A stretch of DNA of 64,000 nt from Nitricoxidireducens sp046726235 (lineage in GTDB: Bacteria > Pseudomonadota > Gammaproteobacteria > Burkholderiales > Rhodocyclaceae): NCBI GenBank assembly GCA_046726235.1, contig JBKPAD010000001.1:124001-188000 (forward strand), read 5' to 3'. This document shows, in pieces, positions 8,681 through 16,347 of this stretch. The translations under genes were made by a program, and so were the position numbers. The number at the start of each line of letters is the position of its first letter. The stretch's first letter is position 1. Below the pieces are notes generated by a model. It was not told where the DNA came from. It was given only the letters and a program-made list of their open reading frames with translations, and did no database searches.

Positions 8681-8912
8681 GGCGGGTGTCCGATCCCCTC
8701 CGTGTCCCCCGGACCGCGCCCGCGCGCGGTCCTCCTCCTTTACCTGCGGGAATCTGACACCCGCCATCCATGGCTGGATACGCCACTGGATTTGATCCGC
8801 CAAAGAGGCAGGGCGCAGCCGCTCGGGACGGTGGGGGCTCTGCTGCACGTAGGTAAAGAAGGAGGAGCGGGCGCCAGCCCGATCCGGGTGACACGAAGCG
8901 CAGCAGAGCCCC
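8681..8912 (+). repeat. Non-coding region with interlocked inverted repeats
   Basis: The 310 bases between the isomerase and the acyl-CoA dehydrogenase hold no convincing gene but are strongly structured. A 45-base imperfect inverted repeat (8701-8745 against 8851-8895, 37 of 45 positions by hand alignment) encloses the centre. Two further perfect pairs interlock with it: GGCGGGTGTC 8681-8690 with GACACCCGCC 8756-8765, and GGGGCTCTGCTG 8834-8845 with CAGCAGAGCCCC 8901-8912. A local hairpin lies at 8711-8732. This resembles a dispersed intergenic repeat or a folded RNA; there are no clear terminal repeats or target duplication. Confidence 0.6.
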
Positions 8913-8961
8913 CCGGCGGCCCGAGCCCGCACCACGCCAAGACGGGAGATGGTTGCGCCCT

Positions 8962-10095
8962 TCATCCGACCAACGCCCGACCAATCACCAAACGCTGAAT
9001 GTCGGAAGCCCCTTCGTAAATCTGGCAAACCCGCACATCACGATAAATCCGCTCGACCGGGAAGTCCGTCACGACCCCGTAGCCGCCATGAATCTGGATG
9101 GCGTCCGAACACACCCGCTCCGCCATCTCCGAAGCGAACAGCTTCGCCATGCTCGCTTCCTTCAAGCACGGCTGGCCGGCATCACGCAGCGTGGCGGCAT
9201 GCCACACCAACTGGCGTGCGGCCTCGATCTTGGTCGCCATGTCGGCGAGGCGGAAGCTCACGGCCTGGTGCTCGATGATTGGCTTGCCGAAGGCTTCGCG
9301 TTCCTGCGCGTACTTGAGCGCCGCTTCGAGCGCGGCGCGCGCCATGCCGACGGATTGCGAGGCGATGCCGATGCGGCCGGCTTCGAGGTTCGACAGGGCG
9401 ATGCGGTAGCCGTCGCCCTCGTTGCCGAGCAGGCAATCGCCTGGGATGCGGCAATCCTCGAACACGATCTGCGCCGTGTCGGAGGCGTGGAGACCAAGCT
9501 TGGTTTCGAGGCGCGCGACGACGTAGCCTTTGGTCTCGGTCGGCACCAGGAAGCAGGAGATTCCCTTCTTGCCGGCGGCCGGATCGGTGACGGCGAAGAC
9601 GATGGCGATCTTGGCGTTCTTGCCCGAGGTGATGAACTGCTTGACGCCGTTGAGCACCCAGCCGTCGCCGTCCTTGACGGCGCGCGTCTTGATCGCGGAG
9701 GCGTCGGAGCCGACGTGCGGCTCGGTGAGGCAAAAGCAGCCGAGCAGCGAGCCGCTCGCCGCGCCCTTGAGCCAGCGCTCCTTCTGCGCGTCGTTGCCGT
9801 ACTTCATCAGGATGCCGCAGACGAGCGAGTTCTGCACCGAGAGGATGGTCGAGGTGGCGCCGTCGCCGGCGGCGATTTCCTCCAGCGCGACGGCCAGCGT
9901 CAGGTAGTCGAGGCCGGCGCCGCCCCATTCCTCGGGCACCGCCATGCCCCAGACGCCGAGCGCGGCGAGCTCCTGCAGCGCTTCGGCGGGGAAGGTGCCG
10001 TCGCGGTCCCAGTCGTGCGCCTTCGGCGCGAGTTGCTCGCGCGCGAAGTCGCGCAGGGTGTCGCGGATCATCTGTTGCGATTCATTGAGGATCAT
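8962..10095 (-). CDS. Acyl-CoA dehydrogenase (short/branched-chain type)
   Basis: A 377-residue FAD enzyme starting at ATG 10095 (MILNESQQMIRDTLRDFARE). Family signatures are CFCLTEPHVGSDASAI (flavin/acyl binding), GVKQFITSGKNA, and the C-terminal IQIHGGYGVVTDFPVER, with the catalytic glutamate in QIYEGASDIQR. The position of that glutamate near the C-terminus is the short-chain/2-methyl-branched pattern, unlike the isovaleryl-CoA dehydrogenase at 14060. It would oxidise short or 2-methyl-branched acyl-CoA and pass electrons to ETF. The start overlaps the stop of the EamA permease (ATGA). Confidence 0.92.
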   Translation of the reverse strand: MILNESQQMIRDTLRDFAREQLAPKAHDWDRDGTFPAEALQELAALGVWGMAVPEEWGGAGLDYLTLAVALEEIAAGDGATSTILSVQNSLVCGILMKYGNDAQKERWLKGAASGSLLGCFCLTEPHVGSDASAIKTRAVKDGDGWVLNGVKQFITSGKNAKIAIVFAVTDPAAGKKGISCFLVPTETKGYVVARLETKLGLHASDTAQIVFEDCRIPGDCLLGNEGDGYRIALSNLEAGRIGIASQSVGMARAALEAALKYAQEREAFGKPIIEHQAVSFRLADMATKIEAARQLVWHAATLRDAGQPCLKEASMAKLFASEMAERVCSDAIQIHGGYGVVTDFPVERIYRDVRVCQIYEGASDIQRLVIGRALVG

Positions 10096-10991
10096 CGTGG
10101 ATTCTCCGGCAGGGGTTGCGCGGCGCGCTGCGTGAGCACGACGCCGGCGAGGACGAGCGCGCCGCCCGCGAGCACCGACAGGCCGAGCCGCTCGTCGAGC
10201 AGCCAGGCGCCGGACAGCACGGCGGCGACAGGCACGAGGTTGATGAAAATCGATGCGCGCGCGGCGCCGATGCGGGCGACCGACTGGTTGAACCAGGTGA
10301 AGCCGAGCGTCGTGCCGAGCAGCGCGAGGAACAGGATGCACAGCCAGACCATCGGCGCGTAGTCGGGCACCAGCGCCGCCGGGTCGTCGACGAGCGCGGC
10401 GAGGAACAGCAGCAGGCAGCCGCCGACGGTGCTGTAGGCGGTGACGGTCAGCGCCGGCAGCGTGCGCGTGGCGCCGCGGCCGATCAGCGTATACATCGTC
10501 CAGAACAGCGCGCAGCCGACGATGAGGATTTCGCCGAGGCCGATGTCGCCGGCCAGCGGCGCCAGCGGCGAGCCGTGGCCGATGACGGTCAGGCAGCCGA
10601 CGAGCGCGATCGCGGCGCCGGCCAGCTTCGCCGGCGTCAGGCGCTCGCCCTGCAGCCATGCTGCACCGAGCATCACCATGACGGGATTCAGCGCCACCAC
10701 CAGCGCTGCGTGGCCGGCGGCGAGGCGCTGCAGGCCGTAAAGGAAGCAGAGGTTGTAGAGGAAGATGCCGGTCAGCGAGAGGCTGGCGATCAGCGTCCAC
10801 TCACGACGATTCGGGCGCGGCAGGCCGCCGTTGCGCCAGGCGGTGAGCGCCAGCAGCGCGCCGCCGGCGATCAGGAAACGCCAGACGGCGATGCCGAGCG
10901 GCGGCGCCGACTGCACGGCGTAGCGCCCCGCCACCCAGGTGCCGCCCCAGATCGTCATGGTCAGTAGCAGCTTGAGGTAGGTGCCGGCCAA
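10092..10991 (-). CDS. EamA/DMT-family permease
   Basis: A 299-residue inner-membrane protein with about ten hydrophobic segments arranged as two EamA repeats, the first starting MTIWGGTWVAGRYAVQ and the second EILIVGCALFWTMYTLIGR. It resembles the RhaT/YdcZ-type drug/metabolite exporters. It sits between thiolase and acyl-CoA dehydrogenase genes in one tight run, so export of an organic or amino acid linked to branched-chain catabolism is plausible but not shown. Confidence 0.88.
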   Translation of the reverse strand: MAGTYLKLLLTMTIWGGTWVAGRYAVQSAPPLGIAVWRFLIAGGALLALTAWRNGGLPRPNRREWTLIASLSLTGIFLYNLCFLYGLQRLAAGHAALVVALNPVMVMLGAAWLQGERLTPAKLAGAAIALVGCLTVIGHGSPLAPLAGDIGLGEILIVGCALFWTMYTLIGRGATRTLPALTVTAYSTVGGCLLLFLAALVDDPAALVPDYAPMVWLCILFLALLGTTLGFTWFNQSVARIGAARASIFINLVPVAAVLSGAWLLDERLGLSVLAGGALVLAGVVLTQRAAQPLPENPR

Positions 10992-10998
10992 CGGTGCT

Positions 10999-12180
10999 TC
11001 AGATCAGCTCGATGCCGAGCGCCGTCGCCTCGCCGCCGCCGATGCACAGGCTGGCGACGCCGCGCTTCTTGCCGTGCTTCTTCAGCGCGCCGATCAGCGT
11101 GACGATGATGCGGCCGCCCGAGGCGCCGATCGGATGGCCGAGCGCGCAGGCGCCGCCATGGACGTTGACCTTTTCGTGCGGCAACGCGAGGTCCTTCATC
11201 GCCGCCATGGTGACGACGGCGAAGGCTTCGTTGATCTCGTAGAGGTCGACGCTGTCGGCCGTCCAGCCGTTCTTGGCGAACAGCTTCTTCATCGCGCCGA
11301 CGGGGGCCGTCGTGAACAGGTTCGGCTCCTGCGCATGCGTGGCATGGCCGACGATGCGGGCGAGCGGCGCGAGGCCAAGCTTCTCGGCAGTCGAGGCGCG
11401 CATCAGCACCAGCGCCGCGCCGCCGTCGGAGATCGACGACGAGTTGGCGGCGGTGACCGTGCCGTCCTTCTTGAAGGCCGGCTTGAGGCCGGGAATCTTG
11501 TCGATCTGCGCCTTCGGCGGCTGCTCGTCGTTCTCGACGATCACGTCGCCCTTGCGACCCGAGACGGTGACCGGCGCGATCTCCCACTTGAACGAGCCGT
11601 CCTTGATCGCGGCCTGGGCGCGCGTCGTCGAGGCGATGGCGAAGTCGTCCTGGTCCTTGCGCGTGAAACCGTAGGACTCGGCGCATTCCTCGGCGAAGGT
11701 GCCCATCAGGCGGCCCTTCTGATAGGCGTCTTCGAGGCCATCGAAGAACATGTGGTCGAGCATCTGGCCGTGGCCGAGGCGATAGCCGCCGCGCGCCTTG
11801 GGCAGCAGGTAAGGCGCGTTGGTCATCGACTCCATGCCGCCGGCGACCATGACGTCGTTGCTACCGGCGATCAGCAGGTCGTGCGCGAACATCGTCGCCT
11901 TCATGCCCGAGCCGCAGACCTTGTGCACCGTCGTGCAGCCGACCGACAGCGGCAGCCCGGCGCCCAGCGCCGCCTGCCGCGCCGGGGCCTGGCCGACGCC
12001 CGCCTGCAGCACGTTGCCCATGATGACTTCCTCGACCTGCTCCGGCTTGATGCCGGCACGCTCGACGGCGGCCTTGATGGCGACGGCGCCGAGTTGCGGG
12101 GCGGTGAGTGCCGTGAAATCCCCCTGGAAGCCTCCCATGGGAGTGCGAGCGGCGGAAACGATGACGATCGGGTCGGACAT
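10999..12180 (-). CDS. Acetyl-CoA C-acetyltransferase (thiolase)
   Basis: A 393-residue thiolase. The nucleophilic cysteine is Cys89 in VHKVCGSGMKATM. The C-terminal catalytic signatures are ALGHPIGASGGRI (His) and SLCIGGGEATALGIE (second Cys). Full length and all three catalytic elements are intact. In this cluster it would cleave acetoacetyl-CoA formed from the acetoacetate released by HMG-CoA lyase; in the reverse direction it could feed polyhydroxybutyrate synthesis (a phaC lies at 17379). No CoA-transferase for acetoacetate is present in the window. Confidence 0.94.
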   Translation of the reverse strand: MSDPIVIVSAARTPMGGFQGDFTALTAPQLGAVAIKAAVERAGIKPEQVEEVIMGNVLQAGVGQAPARQAALGAGLPLSVGCTTVHKVCGSGMKATMFAHDLLIAGSNDVMVAGGMESMTNAPYLLPKARGGYRLGHGQMLDHMFFDGLEDAYQKGRLMGTFAEECAESYGFTRKDQDDFAIASTTRAQAAIKDGSFKWEIAPVTVSGRKGDVIVENDEQPPKAQIDKIPGLKPAFKKDGTVTAANSSSISDGGAALVLMRASTAEKLGLAPLARIVGHATHAQEPNLFTTAPVGAMKKLFAKNGWTADSVDLYEINEAFAVVTMAAMKDLALPHEKVNVHGGACALGHPIGASGGRIIVTLIGALKKHGKKRGVASLCIGGGEATALGIELI

Positions 12181-12195
12181 GATGTGCTCCTGAGA

Positions 12196-13335
12196 TTAAC
12201 CAAGTGCGGCGAGCGCCGCTTCGTAACGTTCGGCGACGTCCTGCGGACCATGGACGGTCAGCGCCAGATCGCGCATCAGGCCATCCTTGAGGCCGTAAAT
12301 CCAGCCGTGCACCGTCAGCGGCTGGCCGCGGCGCCAGGCATCCTGCACGACGACGGTATGGCAGACGTTGAATACCTGCTCGATGACATTGAGTTCGCAC
12401 AGGCGGTCGGCGCGCTCCTCGGCCGGCAGCGCATCGACGCGGGCGAGGTGCTTGATGTGCACGTCCTGCACGTGGCGCAGCCAGATGTCGGCCAGGCCGA
12501 TGCGCTCGCGCCGCAGCGCGGCGCCGACGCCGCCGCAGCCGTAATGGCCGACGACCATGACGTGCTTGACCTTCAACACGTCGACGGCGAATTGCAGCAC
12601 CGACAGGCAGTTGAGGTCGGTGTGCACGACGACGTTGGCGACGTTGCGATGGACGAACACCTCGCCCGGCAGCAGGCCGACGATCTGGTTCGCCGGCACA
12701 CGCGAATCCGAGCAGCCGATCCACAGGTACTCGGGCGACTGCAGGTGGGCAAGCTTCTCGAAGTAGCCGGGATCGACCTGCTGCATCTGGCTGGCCCAGG
12801 CGCGGTTGAAGTCGAACAGGTGGAACAGGTTCTCGTGGCTGACTTCCTCTTCCGACCAGTTCTCGAGGTCGAGCGCGAGGAACTGCGTGCCTTCCACCGG
12901 CGTCGCGTAGTAGGCCGGCGCGCGGCGGAAGCCGAGTTCGCGATAGAGCTTGAGCGCCATGCGCATGTTCGGCAGCGTGTCGAGCATGATCTTGCGGTAG
13001 CCGATCTCGCGCGCGGCGCGGATCGCCGCCATGATCAGGTCGCGGCCGACGCCGCGGCCGCGGTAGGCGGGCTCGACGTAAAGGCGCTTGAGTTCGCAGA
13101 CGCCGTCGGACAGCGGCCGCACGCCGACGCATCCCGCGCCTTGCCCGTCGACTTCCGCCAGGAACAGGCGGCCCTGCGGCGCCGCGTAGGCGCCCGGCAG
13201 GTTCGCCATCTCGGCGTCGAAGTTCTGGAAGCAGAGATCGACGCCGAGCCAGCCCGCGTAGTTGCGGAAGAACTGGCGCACCTGCTCGAGTTCGGCGGTG
13301 TCGGCGGCGGTGAGGAGGCGGAGAGTCGTGGCCAT
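12196..13335 (-). CDS. GNAT acetyltransferase-beta carbonic anhydrase fusion protein
   Basis: A 379-residue two-domain protein in one uninterrupted frame. Residues 5-157 are a GNAT domain: ELKRLYVEPAYRGRGVGRDL holds the acetyl-CoA binding loop, and MALKLYRELGFRRAP the C-terminal motif. Residues 165-379 are a beta-class carbonic anhydrase: zinc ligands Cys208 and Asp210 in WIGCSDSRVPAN, and His264 and Cys267 in VVGHYGCGGVGAA. The anhydrase half begins like a free enzyme (HENLFHLFDFNRAWASQM). It may supply bicarbonate for the methylcrotonyl-CoA carboxylase of the same cluster (inference). The acetyl acceptor is unknown. Confidence 0.9.
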   Translation of the reverse strand: MATTLRLLTAADTAELEQVRQFFRNYAGWLGVDLCFQNFDAEMANLPGAYAAPQGRLFLAEVDGQGAGCVGVRPLSDGVCELKRLYVEPAYRGRGVGRDLIMAAIRAAREIGYRKIMLDTLPNMRMALKLYRELGFRRAPAYYATPVEGTQFLALDLENWSEEEVSHENLFHLFDFNRAWASQMQQVDPGYFEKLAHLQSPEYLWIGCSDSRVPANQIVGLLPGEVFVHRNVANVVVHTDLNCLSVLQFAVDVLKVKHVMVVGHYGCGGVGAALRRERIGLADIWLRHVQDVHIKHLARVDALPAEERADRLCELNVIEQVFNVCHTVVVQDAWRRGQPLTVHGWIYGLKDGLMRDLALTVHGPQDVAERYEAALAALG

Positions 13336-13426
13336 GGCGTTCCGTTCAGTGCGAAGTCCGAACGGATTGTATAGGCGGCGTCGCGGCGTTCCGGGTTTCG
13401 GCGGCGCGGGGATTCATGCCGGATTC

Positions 13427-14053
13427 CTAGGCGCCGCGGCGGTCGAAGGCCAGCCAGGCGGCGAGCCCCGCGAACACCGCGCCGAGGGCGCGCCGACCAA
13501 GCAGCACGCGGCTGCCGACGCCGAGCGCCGCGGCGACGCGCGCGGCGATTAGGATCAGGATCACGTCGGCGGTGGCGACCATGGCGACGTTGATCGCGCC
13601 CAGCGTCAGCGTCTGCGCCAGCACGTTGCCCGCGGCGTCGATGAACTGCGGCAGGAAGGCGGCGTAGAAGACGGCGACCTTTGGATTCAGCACGCTGGTC
13701 AGCCAGGCCTGGCGCAGCATGACGCGCACCGGCAGGGGCTGCGCCGCTGCGCCCGGCGCGTCGGCCGGCGGCGCGCGCATCAGGTCCCACGCCATCCACA
13801 GCAGGTAGGCGGCGCCGATCAGGCGGATCGCCTGGTAAGCGGCCGGCACCAGCGCCAGCAGCGCCGTGAGGCCGGAAGCGGCAAGCAGCACATGGACCAC
13901 CAGCCCGGCCGTGGTGCCGCACCACGAGGCCAGCCCGGCGCCGCGCCCCTGGGCGACGGTGCGCGACACCAGGTAGAGCCAGTTCGGACCCGGCGTCAGC
14001 GCCAGCGCCAGCGAGGCGGCGAGGAACAGGCCGAAGGTGCCGCTGTCGTGCAT
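13427..14053 (-). CDS. LysE/RhtB-family amino-acid exporter
   Basis: A 208-residue membrane protein with six predicted hydrophobic helices. It has the LysE-family opening FLAASLALALTPGPNWLYLV (with the TPGPN motif), GAAYLLWMAWDLMR, and the conserved LNPKVAVFYAAFLPQFI. The family exports amino acids and related small molecules. Its position directly after isovaleryl-CoA dehydrogenase (7 bases) suggests a link to branched-chain amino acid metabolism; the substrate is not determined. Confidence 0.9.
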   Translation of the reverse strand: MHDSGTFGLFLAASLALALTPGPNWLYLVSRTVAQGRGAGLASWCGTTAGLVVHVLLAASGLTALLALVPAAYQAIRLIGAAYLLWMAWDLMRAPPADAPGAAAQPLPVRVMLRQAWLTSVLNPKVAVFYAAFLPQFIDAAGNVLAQTLTLGAINVAMVATADVILILIAARVAAALGVGSRVLLGRRALGAVFAGLAAWLAFDRRGA

Positions 14054-14059
14054 GGCGGC

Positions 14060-15226
14060 TTAGGCGGTTTCCGCGAACAGTTCGCGGCCGATCAGCATGC
14101 GGCGGATTTCCGAGGTGCCGGCGCCGATCTCGTAGAGCTTGGCGTCGCGCCACAAGCGGCCGACCGGGAACTCGTTGATGTAGCCGTTGCCGCCGAGCGT
14201 CTGGATCGCCTCGCCGGCCATCCAGGTCGCCTTCTCGGCCGAGTAGAGGATGGCGCCGGCGGCGTCCTTGCGCAGCGTGCGGCTGTGGTCCATGCGGTCG
14301 CAGGCCTTGCCGACGGCGTACACGTAGGCGCGCGTCGCCTGCCAGGTCGAATACATGTCGGCGAGCTTGCCCTGCATGAGCTGGAATTCGCCGATCGGCT
14401 GGTCGAACTGCTTGCGGTCATGGATGTACGGAATCACGGCGTCCATGCAGGCGGCCATGATGCCGAGCGGCCCGCCGGAGAGCACGGCGCGCTCGTAGTC
14501 GAGGCCGCTCATCAGCACCTTGGTGCCGCCGCCCACCGTTCCGAGGACATTCTCGACCGGCACCTCGCAGTCGTCAAAGAACAGCGGATAGGTGTTCGAG
14601 CCGCGCATGCCGAGCTTGTCGAGGTGGCTGCCCTTGGAGAAGCCCTTCATGCCCTTCTCGACGATGAAGGCGGTCATGCCCTTGGCGCCCGCGGCGGGGT
14701 CGGTCTTGGCGTAGACGACCAGCGTGTCGGCATCGCCGCCGTTGGTGATCCACATCTTGGCGCCGTTGAGCACGTAGCGGTCGCCCTTGAGGTCGGCGCG
14801 CAGCTTCATCGAGACGACGTCGGAACCGGCGTTCGGCTCGGACATCGCCAGCGCGCCGACGTGCTCGCCCGAGATCAGCTTGGGCAGGTATTTCTGCTTC
14901 TGCGCCGCGTTGCCGTTGCGGCGGATCTGGTTCACGCAGAGGTTCGAGTGGGCGCCGTAGGACAGGCCGACCGAAGCCGAGGCGCGCGAGATTTCCTCCA
15001 TGGCGACGATGTGCGCGAGGTAGCCCATCGCCGTGCCGCCGTATTCCTCCTCGGCGCTCATGCCGAGCAGGCCCATGTCGCCGAACTTCTTCCACAGGTC
15101 GGCGGGGAATTCGTTCACGCGGTCGATCTCGGCGGCGCGCGGCGCGATCTCCTTGTCGGCGAAGTCCTTCACCGCATCGCGCAGCATGTCGATGGTTTCG
15201 CCCAGTTGAAAGTCGAGTCCGATCAT
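14060..15226 (-). CDS. liuA: Isovaleryl-CoA dehydrogenase
   Basis: A 388-residue FAD-dependent acyl-CoA dehydrogenase starting at ATG 15226, which overlaps the thioesterase stop (ATGA). The motif GLDYERAVLSGGPLGIM places the catalytic glutamate in the middle of the protein, the hallmark of isovaleryl-CoA dehydrogenases. Other signatures are LAMSEPNAGSDVVSM, NGAKMWITNGGDAD and QTLGGNGYINEFPVGR. It oxidises isovaleryl-CoA to 3-methylcrotonyl-CoA, the substrate of LiuB/LiuD. The longer upstream frame is not part of the protein. Confidence 0.95.
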   Translation of the reverse strand: MIGLDFQLGETIDMLRDAVKDFADKEIAPRAAEIDRVNEFPADLWKKFGDMGLLGMSAEEEYGGTAMGYLAHIVAMEEISRASASVGLSYGAHSNLCVNQIRRNGNAAQKQKYLPKLISGEHVGALAMSEPNAGSDVVSMKLRADLKGDRYVLNGAKMWITNGGDADTLVVYAKTDPAAGAKGMTAFIVEKGMKGFSKGSHLDKLGMRGSNTYPLFFDDCEVPVENVLGTVGGGTKVLMSGLDYERAVLSGGPLGIMAACMDAVIPYIHDRKQFDQPIGEFQLMQGKLADMYSTWQATRAYVYAVGKACDRMDHSRTLRKDAAGAILYSAEKATWMAGEAIQTLGGNGYINEFPVGRLWRDAKLYEIGAGTSEIRRMLIGRELFAETA

Positions 15227-15711
15227 TTCGTCTTCTCCGTCGCTTCGGGTTTGTCGTGCATGGTCATCAGGGTCTGCTGCATGGTCGCGCAGTGCGTCGT
15301 CTTCATGCCCTTGACGACGTAGGCGTCGCCGCGCGTGACGACGAGGTTCTTGCCGGGCTTGATCACTTCGCCGACCGCGATCAGCAACTCGCCGTCGGCG
15401 GGCGCCAGCAGGTTGATCTTGAATTCGACCGACAGCACCGAGGAGCCGGCCGGCATCAGCGAGAACCCGGCGTAGCCGGCGGCGCTGTCGACCACCGTCG
15501 AGGTGATGCCGGCATGGAAGAAGCCGTGCTGCTGGCAGAGGTCGGCGCGGAACGGCAGGCGAATCTCGCACCAGCCGGGGCGCACGTCGGCGAGCTCGGC
15601 GCCGATCAGGCCCATCACCGTCTGGCGCGCGAAGCTCTGGCGCACCTTGTCGGCCCAGTGCGGGTCGCGCGGCTCGAAGTGCGGCGCGGCGGGCGGCGGG
15701 GGTACGGTCAT
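15223..15711 (-). CDS. PaaI-family hotdog thioesterase
   Basis: A 162-residue hotdog-fold protein with the PaaI-type core: QHGFFHAGITSTVVDSAAGYAG (gly-rich helix with catalytic Asp) followed by VLSVEFKINLLAPADGELL. It likely hydrolyses stalled acyl-CoA esters to free CoA. It is the first gene after the LiuR operator and has a near-perfect ribosome site (AAGGAGGAGAC before ATG 15711), so it is the promoter-proximal gene of the operon. Confidence 0.88.
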   Translation of the reverse strand: MTVPPPPAAPHFEPRDPHWADKVRQSFARQTVMGLIGAELADVRPGWCEIRLPFRADLCQQHGFFHAGITSTVVDSAAGYAGFSLMPAGSSVLSVEFKINLLAPADGELLIAVGEVIKPGKNLVVTRGDAYVVKGMKTTHCATMQQTLMTMHDKPEATEKTK

Positions 15712-15736
15712 GTCTCCTCCTTGTCGTTGTCCGGCG

Positions 15737-15767
15737 ATTCTAGGTTGACGTTGACGTTAACGTCAAC
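15737..15767 (-). promoter_or_regulatory. LiuR operator overlapping a sigma70-type promoter
   Basis: A perfect 18-base palindrome GTTGACGTTAACGTCAAC occupies 15750-15767, extended on one side by another GTTGAC half-copy (15744-15749). On the minus strand it supplies a -35 TTGACG (15766-15761), an 18-base spacer and a -10 TAGAAT (15742-15737). Palindromes inside over-long spacers are the classic layout of MerR-family controlled promoters. It lies between liuR and the thioesterase, reading into the liu genes. Assignment to LiuR is inference from position and from the resemblance to known LiuR sites. Confidence 0.8.
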
Positions 15768-15792
15768 TTCGGGTCCAATCGAAACCGAGGGT

Positions 15793-16197
15793 TCAACTGC
15801 GGCGCGGGCGCCGTCTCGGTGCATTGCCGCCCAGGATGTCGCGGCACTGCACCTCGAAGTCGTCGAGTTCGGCGAGCACCGCCTCGATGTCCTCGCGCTG
15901 CTGCTGCAGCGCCTCCTTGCGCTTGGCGAGCACGGCCAGCAGCTTGACGAGTTGCGAGGACTCGTCGGACGCGTGGTCGTACATGTCGATCAGCTCCTTG
16001 ATCTCCGTCAGCGCGAGGCCGAGGCGTTTGCCGCGCAACGTCAGCTTGAGCCGCGTGCGGTCGCGCTTGGAGTAGACGCGGTTCTGGCCGACGCGCTCCG
16101 GCGACAGCAGGCCGTGCGTTTCGTAGTGCCGGATCGCGCGCGGCGTGACGCCGAACTCGCGTGCGAGTTCCGTGATGGTGAAAGTCGGCTCGCCCAT
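15793..16197 (-). CDS. liuR: MerR-family regulator of branched-chain acyl-CoA catabolism
   Basis: A 134-residue MerR protein. The helix-turn-helix and wing are FTITELAREFGVTPRAIRHY and NRVYSKRDRTRLKLTLRGKR; a long dimerisation coiled coil follows (AVLAKRKEALQQQREDIEA) and a basic tail. There is no Cys cluster for metal sensing, consistent with an organic effector. Its placement just upstream of isovaleryl-CoA dehydrogenase, with a palindromic operator in between, is the standard LiuR arrangement. It probably controls most of the downstream minus-strand cluster. Confidence 0.9.
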   Translation of the reverse strand: MGEPTFTITELAREFGVTPRAIRHYETHGLLSPERVGQNRVYSKRDRTRLKLTLRGKRLGLALTEIKELIDMYDHASDESSQLVKLLAVLAKRKEALQQQREDIEAVLAELDDFEVQCRDILGGNAPRRRPRRS

Positions 16198-16347
16198 GGT
16201 CGTAAAGGAGGTCGAAGTGGTTGATGTTGCAGCGCATCAGCGGGTCCGCATACAATGCACTGAACCCCGGAACGGCGCGGCGGCGGGGAAGTTAAACAGA
16301 TTTCAAGAAGCGAATCAAACCGCGCGGCAGTCTCTTCCCCGACAACC

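Noticed and set aside
8652..8961. Several 60-120-codon frames on both strands in the repeat region.
   Set aside because: No ribosome site, no family similarity, and all coincide with the inverted repeats.
8962..10800. A 612-codon frame suggesting a fused acyl-CoA dehydrogenase.
   Set aside because: The first 235 codons are a shadow of the EamA permease; the dehydrogenase starts at 10095.
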